NCBI GenBank assembly: GCA_900771975.1
Contig: CAAGPV010000050.1
Coordinates: 5,165-69,164, forward strand
Direction of reading: 5' to 3'
DNA: 64,000 bases
Source: an uncultured Prevotella sp.
Lineage (GTDB): Bacteria > Bacteroidota > Bacteroidia > Bacteroidales > Bacteroidaceae
A model generated the notes under the pieces. It made no database searches. It saw nothing but the letters and a program-made list of their open reading frames with translations, and was not told the origin of the DNA. Made by a program: the position numbers and the translations under genes. The stretch's first letter is position 1; each line of letters opens with the position of its first letter. Shown one piece after another: positions 58,090 through 64,000 of this stretch.

Positions 58090-59517
58090 ATGAAAAAAAG
58101 CATTTATTTTTTGATGACCATATCTGCAATTGTTTTGGGTGCAAATGCAGGTAACTACATCACTTCTGGAGACGGAAAAACTTACACATTTGCCGAATTG
58201 GCAACAAAGGCTGATACGCCTGTCGCAAAAGTAGGAAGCCATTCGTTCTACTTAAAGGACACACTAACGGTAGCTAATGGTGACAAGCTTGAATTGGACG
58301 AGTTTTTGGATACAGTCTTTCTTGGAAACAATGCATTGATTGACATCCAAGGCCAAGCAGACTTTCAAGCAAAACACGGAAGAGTTGTTTTCACACGGTA
58401 CAATGCAGAAGACAAACCACTAAGCATTATTGTCAGAGACGACACCAAACGTACTGTATGGAAAAATGTAGACGTTGAATATGTGGGTGTAAGATGTGCT
58501 TCACCAAAAGGATTTGACATAGACTCCTGCTCTTTCTGCTATCACAACGGCGAGAATGGCATACGTAATGCACTTGCCTTGAACGACCAAGAGGCTTCAC
58601 TAACAGTGCGCAACTCTCTTTTTGCCTATAATTTACAAGCCGCTATTGGCGGTGCGGCCAACTATTGCAACAATGTCACAATAGAAGGATGTATATTTCG
58701 TCATAACGTCCTGTCCAACAAAAATATGCCACAAATCAACCTCACTGTCGCCGATTCCATCATCGTACGGCATAATACAATTATAGGCGATTCTACCAAA
58801 AACTATAGTGGCGGTTTAGGAGTTAGCAACCTTATGGGCTTTACCGGAGATTTGAACACCATCATTGAAGACAACCAAATAGATTCTTGCCGATACGGAT
58901 TGACGTTAACGGGTCCTCAAAACAGTATAGTATGCAACAATAACATCCGGCATAACCGTTTCGAAACCAATGCCAACAATGGCGGTTCCGGCATTAGCTT
59001 ATACGATCCCTACTATCGCTCTACCTGCAAAATTACAGGAAATTTGATAGAAGATAACCTTTGGGGAATGACAATCATCGGCGGAGGAGACATCAATCTT
59101 GGCAAAATAAAGGTTAATGGTGAGCAGCTTACAGAACAATCTATCGAATATAGCCCTGGTGAAAACACCTTTATCAACAACGGAAACAATGGTATCAAAT
59201 ATGACCTGTATAATAATGGGACAAGCACCGTCTACGCCCAAGGCAACACTTGGAATGTAAGTGTACAAGATTCCTCCCATATAGAAGAGGTCGTTACACA
59301 CAAAGCAGACAACGAAAGTCTCGGACTGGTCATTTTCACACCATCACACCAAGAACTTGTTGACAAGATACAACCTGCATTCACTAATAATAATGGAAAA
59401 GCTGAACCTCGTATCTATACATTGGATGGCAAACAGATAAACAACTCTGACACTGCCCTTCCCCACGGAATTTACATCATAAAAGATAACAAAGGAACAC
59501 ATAAAACAAGAAGATAA
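58090..59517 (+). CDS. Secreted right-handed beta-helix protein with sorting-like C-terminus
   Basis: A 475-aa exported protein with a signal peptide (about 1-20, ending GANA). The body from about 120 to 340 repeats N/D-rich turns (FAYNLQAAIGGAANYCNNVT, IIEDNQIDSCRYGLTLTGPQ, ITGNLIEDNLWGMTIIGGGD), the pattern of parallel beta-helix proteins such as polysaccharide lyases. No catalytic triad is evident. The last 35 residues (PRIYTLDGKQIN and LPHGIYIIKDNKGTHKTRR) look like a type IX secretion-type C-terminal domain, but the end is atypically basic. It has its own promoter and terminator. Confidence 0.75.
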   Translation: MKKSIYFLMTISAIVLGANAGNYITSGDGKTYTFAELATKADTPVAKVGSHSFYLKDTLTVANGDKLELDEFLDTVFLGNNALIDIQGQADFQAKHGRVVFTRYNAEDKPLSIIVRDDTKRTVWKNVDVEYVGVRCASPKGFDIDSCSFCYHNGENGIRNALALNDQEASLTVRNSLFAYNLQAAIGGAANYCNNVTIEGCIFRHNVLSNKNMPQINLTVADSIIVRHNTIIGDSTKNYSGGLGVSNLMGFTGDLNTIIEDNQIDSCRYGLTLTGPQNSIVCNNNIRHNRFETNANNGGSGISLYDPYYRSTCKITGNLIEDNLWGMTIIGGGDINLGKIKVNGEQLTEQSIEYSPGENTFINNGNNGIKYDLYNNGTSTVYAQGNTWNVSVQDSSHIEEVVTHKADNESLGLVIFTPSHQELVDKIQPAFTNNNGKAEPRIYTLDGKQINNSDTALPHGIYIIKDNKGTHKTRR

Positions 59518-59530
59518 CAAACATTTCAGT

Positions 59531-59575
59531 CTTTGCCTATTAGTGTTAACAAATATTAATAGGCAAAGATTTTTC
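59531..59575 (+). terminator. Terminator of the beta-helix protein gene
   Basis: CTTTGCCTATTA (59531-59542) pairs perfectly with TAATAGGCAAAG (59557-59568), then ATTTTT. Confidence 0.92.
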
Positions 59576-59663
59576 AAAAAATAAACTCTCGTTTCAACAA
59601 AAAGCGCTACCTTTGCAACCGCTTTTAAGACCAAAGCCAAATCTCGTTGATTACGGATTTGAA

Positions 59664-59748
59664 GGAGAGATGGTAGAGTGGTCGATTACAACGGTCTTGA
59701 AAACCGTCGTACCGAGAGGTACCGGGGGTTCGAATCCCTCTCTCTCCG
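59664..59748 (+). tRNA. tRNA-Ser (anticodon UGA)
   Basis: An 85-base class II tRNA: acceptor GGAGAGA/TCTCTCC, D-arm with TAGAGTGGTCGA, anticodon stem ACGGT/ACCGT with loop CTTGAAA (anticodon TGA at 59698-59700), a long variable arm CGTACCGAGAGGTACCG, and T-arm GGGGG-TTCGAAT-CCCTC. The discriminator is G and CCA is not encoded. A TACCTTTG box at 59608-59615 is a plausible promoter. Its 3' end is the left copy of the island's direct repeat. Confidence 0.97.
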
Positions 59749-59795
59749 CAACAGAGTCCTGTAAATCGTAAGATTTACGGGACTTTTGCTTTTTA
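59733..59795. repeat. Left 63-bp direct repeat (att site) at the tRNA-Ser 3' end
   Basis: Identical to 63780-63842 over 63 bases (offset 4047). It covers the T-loop 3' part, acceptor stem and the terminator of tRNA-Ser. The match ends abruptly on both sides. This is the pattern left by site-specific integration into a tRNA gene, where the incoming element restores the tRNA. Confidence 0.88.
59755..59794 (+). terminator. Terminator of tRNA-Ser (left copy)
   Basis: AGTCCTGTAAATC pairs with GATTTACGGGACT (one wobble) around GTAA (59755-59784), followed by TTTGCTTTTT. It is fully contained in the direct repeat and therefore duplicated at the right end. Confidence 0.92.
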
Positions 59796-59870
59796 TTCCT
59801 TTTCGTAGTCCTCCCTTTGGGGAACGGTTGATTCTTTGGGTTTAGTCGGAGCGATATTCTAAGCTAAATT

Positions 59871-59902
59871 TTTGCAAGGGTAAATAAAAGCACATAACTT
59901 TG
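59871..59902 (+). promoter_or_regulatory. Promoter at the left end of the island
   Basis: TTTG at 59871-59874, 20-base spacer, TAACTTTG at 59895-59902. It reads into the AbiEi fragment and would drive the first island genes. Confidence 0.75.
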
Positions 59903-59931
59903 CTGTTAGATATTTAGCACTGTATTAAACT

Positions 59932-60153
59932 ATGAGTATAATATACGGGACGAAAATAAACCAACTGCTTGCCAATACTTCACCGACAGGACTATTGTTT
60001 GCTGATTGGATGAAAAAAGAAGACTATTCAGGTCAACTGCAAAAGAGATACCGAGACTCTGGATGGCTGACTGCGATGTGCAAAGGTGTGATGTATCGCA
60101 CTGGTAGCCGTTTGAGTGCTTATGATGCCATTGCTTCATATACAAACATATAA
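59932..60153 (+). pseudogene. AbiEi-type antitoxin fragment
   Basis: A 73-codon frame beginning MSIIYGTKINQLLANTSPTG followed by WMKKEDYSGQLQKRYRDSGW and MYRTGSRLSAYDAIASYTNI. This matches the N-terminal winged-helix part of AbiEi-family antitoxins (type IV toxin-antitoxin or abortive infection), normally about 190-280 aa. Only the DNA-binding N-terminus remains, and the toxin gene abiEii is missing. It probably no longer makes a complete antitoxin, though the remaining part could still bind its operator. Confidence 0.68.
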
Positions 60154-60223
60154 GTTATTTTATCATAGCATGTCACATATATTGGGACACCTTGGTCATA
60201 ACTTTGCCACAAAAAATAAAATT

Positions 60224-61240
60224 ATGACTCTGAAACAATTACTCGACTCGCTCACATTTGATGAAATTGCACCATGTATTCTTAATAGATATAAGAATTG
60301 TGATGTTAGAGGACTTTTGGCTCTCTATAAGCAACATTTTGACTACTTGCGAAGTCTTGTGCCAACCGACCCTGATTTGATAGAGCGAAAAGAGGCGCGG
60401 ATTTCTTTATACAAAGAAGGAGAGAATATCTATTTGGATGCATTTCCTTTGGAAGGTGACTGTTGGAAGGATAGTCTCTCAAAAGAACTGATTATTGATG
60501 ACGAAGTAGAAGCCTCTAATGCTGAAATAGCAGCGTGTTGTTTATGGCACACGTCCTTCTATGGATATTTGCCATATCAACGTGAGGAAACTTTTGACAA
60601 TCTGTTCGATGGCATAGTAAAGAAGGGTGCATTGCTTAGCTCATACAAGGAAAAATTCTCAGACATAATTCCTTCCAAACGTGAGATGGCTGCAATAGCT
60701 TCGTTCCACAATGAGGTTAGGAGTAGGATGAAATATTACCGTCACCGCCGAAGAACAAAGCAGAATAAGCGTGATGAGTTATGTCTATCTTTTGAAAAGA
60801 GATGTTGGCGCAGTATGAAACGTAGAATTATAAATCGTGAATATTGCAAACGGATCAGTTACTGCTCTTCCTTTATAGAACGTATTATTGGAAACGGATG
60901 TGGCATTGACAAAAAAGTTGCATTGCAAGAGCTTGGCACGTTTTATCTTTCAAGCCATGTTGCCATAAGACGACTTGATAGTATTGCGTTCAATGCTGCA
61001 AAGCGCCTTGATTATCTCAGAGAACTTATCGAAAAGTATGGAGCATTAGATGACATTCCGCATTATGCAAATAGTTTCATCTGTCTGAGCGCATCTTCTC
61101 ATTATCCGATAACGGAAGATGAGAAAAGAATAATAAGTATATTAACAAATGGGCAGATTGGAACACAACGACTTTATGTAAAGACAGATGACCACTGCGG
61201 CAAAGAGATGAGAATTGACGTAGCATTCTACGAACATTAA
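60224..61240 (+). CDS. Island protein of unknown function (338 aa)
   Basis: A TAACTTTG box at 60199-60206 sets the start at the ATG 60224 (MTLKQLLDSLTFDEIAPCIL); the frame continues upstream to 60116 but through the promoter. The first half has LYKQHFDYLRSLVPTDPDLI and a conserved-looking acidic part (SLYKEGENIYLDAFPLEGDC, LIIDDEVEASNAEIAACCLW). The middle is very basic (YYRHRRRTKQNKRDELCLSF, CWRSMKRRIINREYCKR). I recall similar Bacteroidota proteins annotated as DUF6557 but cannot confirm. It lies 11 bases ahead of the WYL gene, so the two form a pair. Confidence 0.65.
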   Translation: MTLKQLLDSLTFDEIAPCILNRYKNCDVRGLLALYKQHFDYLRSLVPTDPDLIERKEARISLYKEGENIYLDAFPLEGDCWKDSLSKELIIDDEVEASNAEIAACCLWHTSFYGYLPYQREETFDNLFDGIVKKGALLSSYKEKFSDIIPSKREMAAIASFHNEVRSRMKYYRHRRRTKQNKRDELCLSFEKRCWRSMKRRIINREYCKRISYCSSFIERIIGNGCGIDKKVALQELGTFYLSSHVAIRRLDSIAFNAAKRLDYLRELIEKYGALDDIPHYANSFICLSASSHYPITEDEKRIISILTNGQIGTQRLYVKTDDHCGKEMRIDVAFYEH

Positions 61241-61251
61241 AACTATTGCCA

Positions 61252-62163
61252 ATGACAATATTAGAAAAATATATATGGGTGATAAATGCTCTCTACAACA
61301 AAGGTGAGCGTGGATTGTCGTTGAAAGAACTTAACGACAGATGGATACGTGACATTAATGTGAGTAATGGAGAGCCGTTGCCTCGCCAGACATTTGATCG
61401 CTGGAAAGGCAATATCCTTATGGCATTTGGTGTGAACATAGAATGTAATCTGAAAGGCGGTTATCGATATTACATATCCAATCCAGAAAGTTTGAATAAT
61501 GGGGAAATAGTCGGATGGCTTTTGGATGCATACTCCACGGCCAACACTTTGTCACAAAATATTCAGTTGAAGAATCGCATCGAACTGGAAGAAATTCCGT
61601 CCAACCGTGATTTTCTGACAGCCATCATCGAAGCAATGAAAGACAACACGGTAATTTCTATAACGCACAAGAATTTTACGCACAAGAAATCTTATACGTT
61701 TCCTGTTGAGCCATATTGCTTGAAGATGTTTCATAAGCGATGGTATCTATTAGCAAAAAGCATCAATGACGGCAAAATGCGTATTTATGGACTTGACCGC
61801 TTGGAGAACGTGGAATTTACGAAAGAGTGTTTTTCTATGCCCAAGGATTTCAACTCAAAGGAGTATTTCTCTACATTTTTCGGCATAGTCACCGATGAGA
61901 ATGTCGCTGTTGAACGAATAGTTATCCGTGCATACGGACAGCAACAACAGTATGTACGCTCATTGCCGATCCACTCTTCGCAAAAGGAATTGTATGCTTG
62001 TGACGCTTATGCCGATTTTGAATTGAGGCTTCGTCCAACTTATGATTTTGTCATGGAGTTACTTCATGCAGGAAATATGATAGAAGTGATGGAACCAAAA
62101 TCATTGCGACACACAATGAAAGAATGGGCAAAAAGCCTGTGGAAGTTATACAAAAATGACTGA
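61252..62163 (+). CDS. WYL-domain transcriptional regulator
   Basis: A 303-aa regulator: N-terminal winged-helix DNA-binding part (about 1-85, ILEKYIWVINALYNKGERGL and PRQTFDRWKGNILMAFGVNI), a WYL domain (about 115-200) with the eponymous motif in MFHKRWYLLAKSINDGKMRI near 157-176, and a WCX C-terminal extension. WYL proteins bind nucleic acid or small ligands and commonly control phage-defence systems. I use the ATG at 61252; the frame could start 6 bases earlier at a TTG. Confidence 0.88.
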   Translation: MTILEKYIWVINALYNKGERGLSLKELNDRWIRDINVSNGEPLPRQTFDRWKGNILMAFGVNIECNLKGGYRYYISNPESLNNGEIVGWLLDAYSTANTLSQNIQLKNRIELEEIPSNRDFLTAIIEAMKDNTVISITHKNFTHKKSYTFPVEPYCLKMFHKRWYLLAKSINDGKMRIYGLDRLENVEFTKECFSMPKDFNSKEYFSTFFGIVTDENVAVERIVIRAYGQQQQYVRSLPIHSSQKELYACDAYADFELRLRPTYDFVMELLHAGNMIEVMEPKSLRHTMKEWAKSLWKLYKND

Positions 62164-62174
62164 CAATTATTGAT

Positions 62175-62453
62175 ATGGAAGAAAATAAAATAGAGATATA
62201 CCGTTCAGCGGACGGAAAAGTCGAACTGAATGTAAAGCTTGAAAAAGATACTGTATGGCTGACTCAAAACCAAATGGCAGAGTTGTTTGGGGTTGACAGA
62301 ACGTCTATTGTTCGTCATATCAGAAACATATATAAGGCTGAGGAGTTAGATGAGGTCTCAACCTGTGCAAAAAATGCACAGGTTCGTTTCGGAAGGCATT
62401 GCCGACAATACACTTGTGGCTTTGACATTAATGATTGCAGAAAGTCGCACTGA
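62175..62453 (+). pseudogene. RhuM-family fragment with altered 3' end
   Basis: The first 70 codons match the start of RhuM virulence/accessory proteins: YRSADGKVELNVKLEKDTVW, LTQNQMAELFGVDRTSIVRH, then ELDEVSTCAKNAQV, which in intact members continues with TEG.R-type sequence and some 250 more residues. Here the next bases shift into a short unrelated tail (RFGRHCRQYTCGFDINDCRK) and stop at 62453. The protein is therefore truncated and chimeric and probably inactive. Confidence 0.75.
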
Positions 62454-62511
62454 GGAGAAAGACGTAATGGTAAAAGTTGTAGTAAACTTAATAAATAAGG
62501 AGAACAGATAA
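62374..62511 (+). pseudogene. 3' remnant of a gene directly upstream of the DUF1643-like gene
   Basis: In a frame shifted from the RhuM fragment, 45 codons are open: RFVSEGIADNTLVALTLMIA, ESRTEEKDVMVKVVVNLINK, ending ENR. Its TAA (62509-62511) abuts the ATG at 62512, as in a tight operon. It looks like the genuine C-terminal end of another gene, joined to RhuM by a deletion with the junction near 62385-62390. I do not recognise the family. Confidence 0.5.
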
Positions 62512-63615
62512 ATGAAAGTTTTTACACATTATACAAAATTAGGTTCAACGAGTGATGGCATTAGATGGAGGACTATTTTGAAATTCGGTAATTCGTGGGA
62601 AGTTAAAGGATCTGTTGTCATGAAGAACCCTGGTGCCGCAAACTTTAAGCGTCCCGATCATGCAGCAATAAATTCTCCTGAAGAATTGAAGCAACTTAGT
62701 GTTTTTGATGATGGTGAGCTTAGAGCAGATTGGTATGAGTTTTCCTCTGATCCTACTATGGAATGCATCGGTAGGTTGTTCTCAGAATACTATGCCGCCA
62801 AAGGTGAACAACTTGAAGGTGTCGTTCAGATTTTTAATCTTTTCTATCTTCGTGAAGCAAATCTGGCTACTGCCCTAAATAAAGTAAAGCAATTGGAGAT
62901 TACCAATATGATAGATTATGATATTTCGCATTTGTCATTTCCTGTTTATCTGGGATTTTCAGATTTGGCTTGGCACAAGACTTACGGCGTGGCTGCAAGA
63001 AAATTCTTTGATGCAGCAAAGAAACTGGGGGCATTGTATTTGAATGATGATTTCAAAAAAAATGCTTTCATTCATCCGCTATATCTCATGATGTATGGCA
63101 AGAATAAAGAAAAGTGTATAAGGGCAAAATATCAGTTTTTCCAGAATACACTCACTCCTATTGTTTCCCAAGAATTAATTGATGCAGCTACAGCATCCAT
63201 TGTCAAAATTGACAACAAAGCAATAATGCTGAAAATCACAGCTGCACTAAATGAGCAACTTCCATTGGTAAAAGGTGAAGAGAAAAATCATCGTTACATA
63301 TTTGACGACTTAATAGAACTGACCGTAACCGACAAAGAACAAGGATTTGTCGGTTTCAGACATCTTAAGAAAGGCAAACTTTATTATAACTATACCAATC
63401 AAGAAGCCCCCAATGAGTATTTATACCGAGAGATTTTATCCGACTACGGTTTTGATACAGAAAAAACTATAGGAAATAATGTTTGGTTAGCTCGCAAGAC
63501 TTTTAAGGAATATGGCTCAAATGAACAAGATATCACTCGTAATATCCTTGAAGAACTGAAGAATTTGCATGACCATTTAGCACATGTAAAGTTTAATGGG
63601 GATAAAAGAGGTTAA
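62512..63615 (+). CDS. DUF1643-like protein with an unknown C-terminal half
   Basis: A 367-aa cytoplasmic protein. The N-terminal half matches the DUF1643 pattern (uracil-DNA-glycosylase-like family): VKGSVVMKNPGAANFKRPDH near 31-50, DPTMECIGRLFSEYYAAKGE near 80-99, VVQIFNLFYLREANLATALN near 102-121, LGFSDLAWHKTYGVAARKFF, and HPLYLMM near 186-192. The C-terminal half (about 215-367) is rich in charged residues, with ELPLVKGEEKNHRYIFDDLI-type sequence and NLHDHLAHVKFNG at the end, and is not recognised. The start abuts the stop of the preceding remnant. A terminator-like hairpin follows at 63631-63668. Confidence 0.72.
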   Translation: MKVFTHYTKLGSTSDGIRWRTILKFGNSWEVKGSVVMKNPGAANFKRPDHAAINSPEELKQLSVFDDGELRADWYEFSSDPTMECIGRLFSEYYAAKGEQLEGVVQIFNLFYLREANLATALNKVKQLEITNMIDYDISHLSFPVYLGFSDLAWHKTYGVAARKFFDAAKKLGALYLNDDFKKNAFIHPLYLMMYGKNKEKCIRAKYQFFQNTLTPIVSQELIDAATASIVKIDNKAIMLKITAALNEQLPLVKGEEKNHRYIFDDLIELTVTDKEQGFVGFRHLKKGKLYYNYTNQEAPNEYLYREILSDYGFDTEKTIGNNVWLARKTFKEYGSNEQDITRNILEELKNLHDHLAHVKFNGDKRG

Positions 63616-63630
63616 TAGTTAACAAAAGTG

Positions 63631-63668
63631 AGCATGAGTGTCTAAAATCCTGATACTCAATGCTTTTA
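63631..63668 (+). terminator. Probable terminator after the DUF1643-like gene
   Basis: AGCATGAGT (63631-63639) pairs with ACTCAATGCT (63655-63664) with one bulge, then TTTTAAA. The DNA from here to 63756 shows no gene. Confidence 0.5.
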
Positions 63669-63756
63669 AATGCTTCGTCCACAGACAAATTTCGGACGAT
63701 AAGGTCTCTTTTTGAGGCAGAATGAAGAAAAACCGTGCTTGAATATCAACGTGTTA

Positions 63757-63795
63757 TGAGAGGTAGTAGAGTGGTATAAAATCCCTCTCTCTCCG
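63757..63795 (+). pseudogene. Internally deleted tRNA-Ser remnant
   Basis: GAGAGGTAGTAGAGTGGT resembles the 5' acceptor and D-arm of the tRNA-Ser (GGAGAGATGGTAGAGTGGT) but is joined, after a few bases, straight to the T-loop/acceptor end AATCCCTCTCTCTCCG of the right repeat. The anticodon and variable arms are missing, so it cannot be a functional tRNA. Confidence 0.5.
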
Positions 63796-63842
63796 CAACA
63801 GAGTCCTGTAAATCGTAAGATTTACGGGACTTTTGCTTTTTA
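63780..63842. repeat. Right 63-bp direct repeat (att site)
   Basis: Exact copy of 59733-59795: 3' end of tRNA-Ser plus its terminator. Beyond it, 63843-64000 holds no full gene; a 15-codon open frame on the minus strand (ending ENEVGIRWKE-like, stop near 63953) may be the end of a gene that lies beyond the edge. Confidence 0.88.
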
Positions 63843-64000
63843 GTAACGGTTAAAAAATTCGTCATGCACCTACCGCTGAATAGTTACTTTACTCCATGAC
63901 TTTCGTAAAAGCAACTAATCGTCATGTCCGTGAGACCTCCTCGGATAAGGGCTTATTCTTTCCATCTTATACCCACTTCATTTACACCAACCATTCCGAA

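Larger units (their letters stand above)
59733..63842. mobile_element. Integrated island at tRNA-Ser (about 4 kb)
   Basis: Bounded by identical 63-bp repeats derived from the tRNA-Ser 3' end. It carries an AbiEi antitoxin fragment, a 338-aa unknown, a WYL regulator, a broken RhuM gene fused to the tail of another gene, and a DUF1643-like protein. All genes are on the plus strand. No integrase, transposase or replication gene is present, so the element cannot move by itself and is either degraded or a satellite. Cargo types (AbiE, WYL, RhuM) are typical of defence or plasmid-derived islands. Confidence 0.75.

Noticed and set aside
63953..64000. Minus-strand open frame at the right edge (FGMVGVNEVGIRWKE)
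   Set aside because: Only 15 codons are visible, too little to call a gene; may be the end of a gene outside the window.
1..64000. CRISPR arrays, rRNA genes, insertion sequences
   Set aside because: No regularly spaced repeats, no rRNA-like sequence and no transposase were seen in the window.

Overview
The window reads as a chromosomal segment from a Bacteroidota, most likely Prevotella or a close relative. The reasons are the recurring Bacteroidota-type promoters (TTTG, then about 19-20 bases, then TAnnTTTG), the near absence of Shine-Dalgarno sequences, moderate-to-low GC, and gene neighbourhoods typical of the group: ftsX-DUF3098-uppP-truB-queA-folK, flavodoxin-DUF2023, a fused DAHP synthase/chorismate mutase, and a BT_3928-type membrane protein next to tpiA. 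The species assignment is inference; there is no 16S gene in the window.

Layout. 1-1.3 kb: TolQ/ExbB-type channel and the start of a small membrane gene. 1.8-7.9 kb: branched-chain amino acid operon ilvD-ilvB-ilvN-acyl-ACP thioesterase, with ilvC behind its own promoter and a long structured leader. 8.2-9.3 kb: OmpA-family porin. 9.6-14.7 kb: one long operon ffh-folD-(59-aa TPR protein)-ferredoxin-2-oxoacid oxidoreductase alpha/beta/gamma. 15-20.6 kb: aromatic operon pheA-aminotransferase-DAHP synthase/chorismate mutase-tyrA-nuclease, preceded by a Phe/Tyr-rich leader peptide and an intrinsic terminator, which is a classical attenuator. 20.7-26.7 kb: TPR protein, aldose epimerase, surface protein, CopZ and an unusually short CopA. 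26.7-32.9 kb: HMA-AraC regulator, wecB, SPFH, NfeD, M48 protease, DMT transporter, DUF2023 and flavodoxin. 33-41 kb: small secreted protein, SlyD, chorismate synthase, the cell-envelope/tRNA-modification operon and a radical SAM protein. 41-48.3 kb: lpxA and a tripartite RND efflux pump. 48.4-55.3 kb: CCA-adding enzyme, DUF1599, a BT_3928-TpiA fused reading frame, SPOR protein, folE, lipoprotein and exonuclease III. 55.4-59.5 kb: TonB-C-terminal protein, membrane protein, NlpC/P60-like hydrolase and a secreted beta-helix protein.

The right end is accessory DNA. A complete tRNA-Ser(UGA) at 59664-59748 carries the left copy of a 63-bp direct repeat (3' end of the tRNA plus its terminator) that recurs exactly at 63780-63842. 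Between the copies lie about 4 kb of cargo: an AbiEi antitoxin fragment, an unrecognised 338-aa protein, a WYL-domain regulator, a RhuM fragment joined to the tail of another gene, and a 367-aa protein with a DUF1643-like N-terminal half. There is no integrase in the island, so it looks like a decayed or satellite integrated element with defence-type cargo.

The points most worth following are the pheA attenuator, the tRNA-Ser island, the CopA lacking its nucleotide-binding domain, the BT_3928-TpiA fusion, and a family of perfect or near-perfect intergenic palindromes at 1.5, 15.4 and 55.3 kb.
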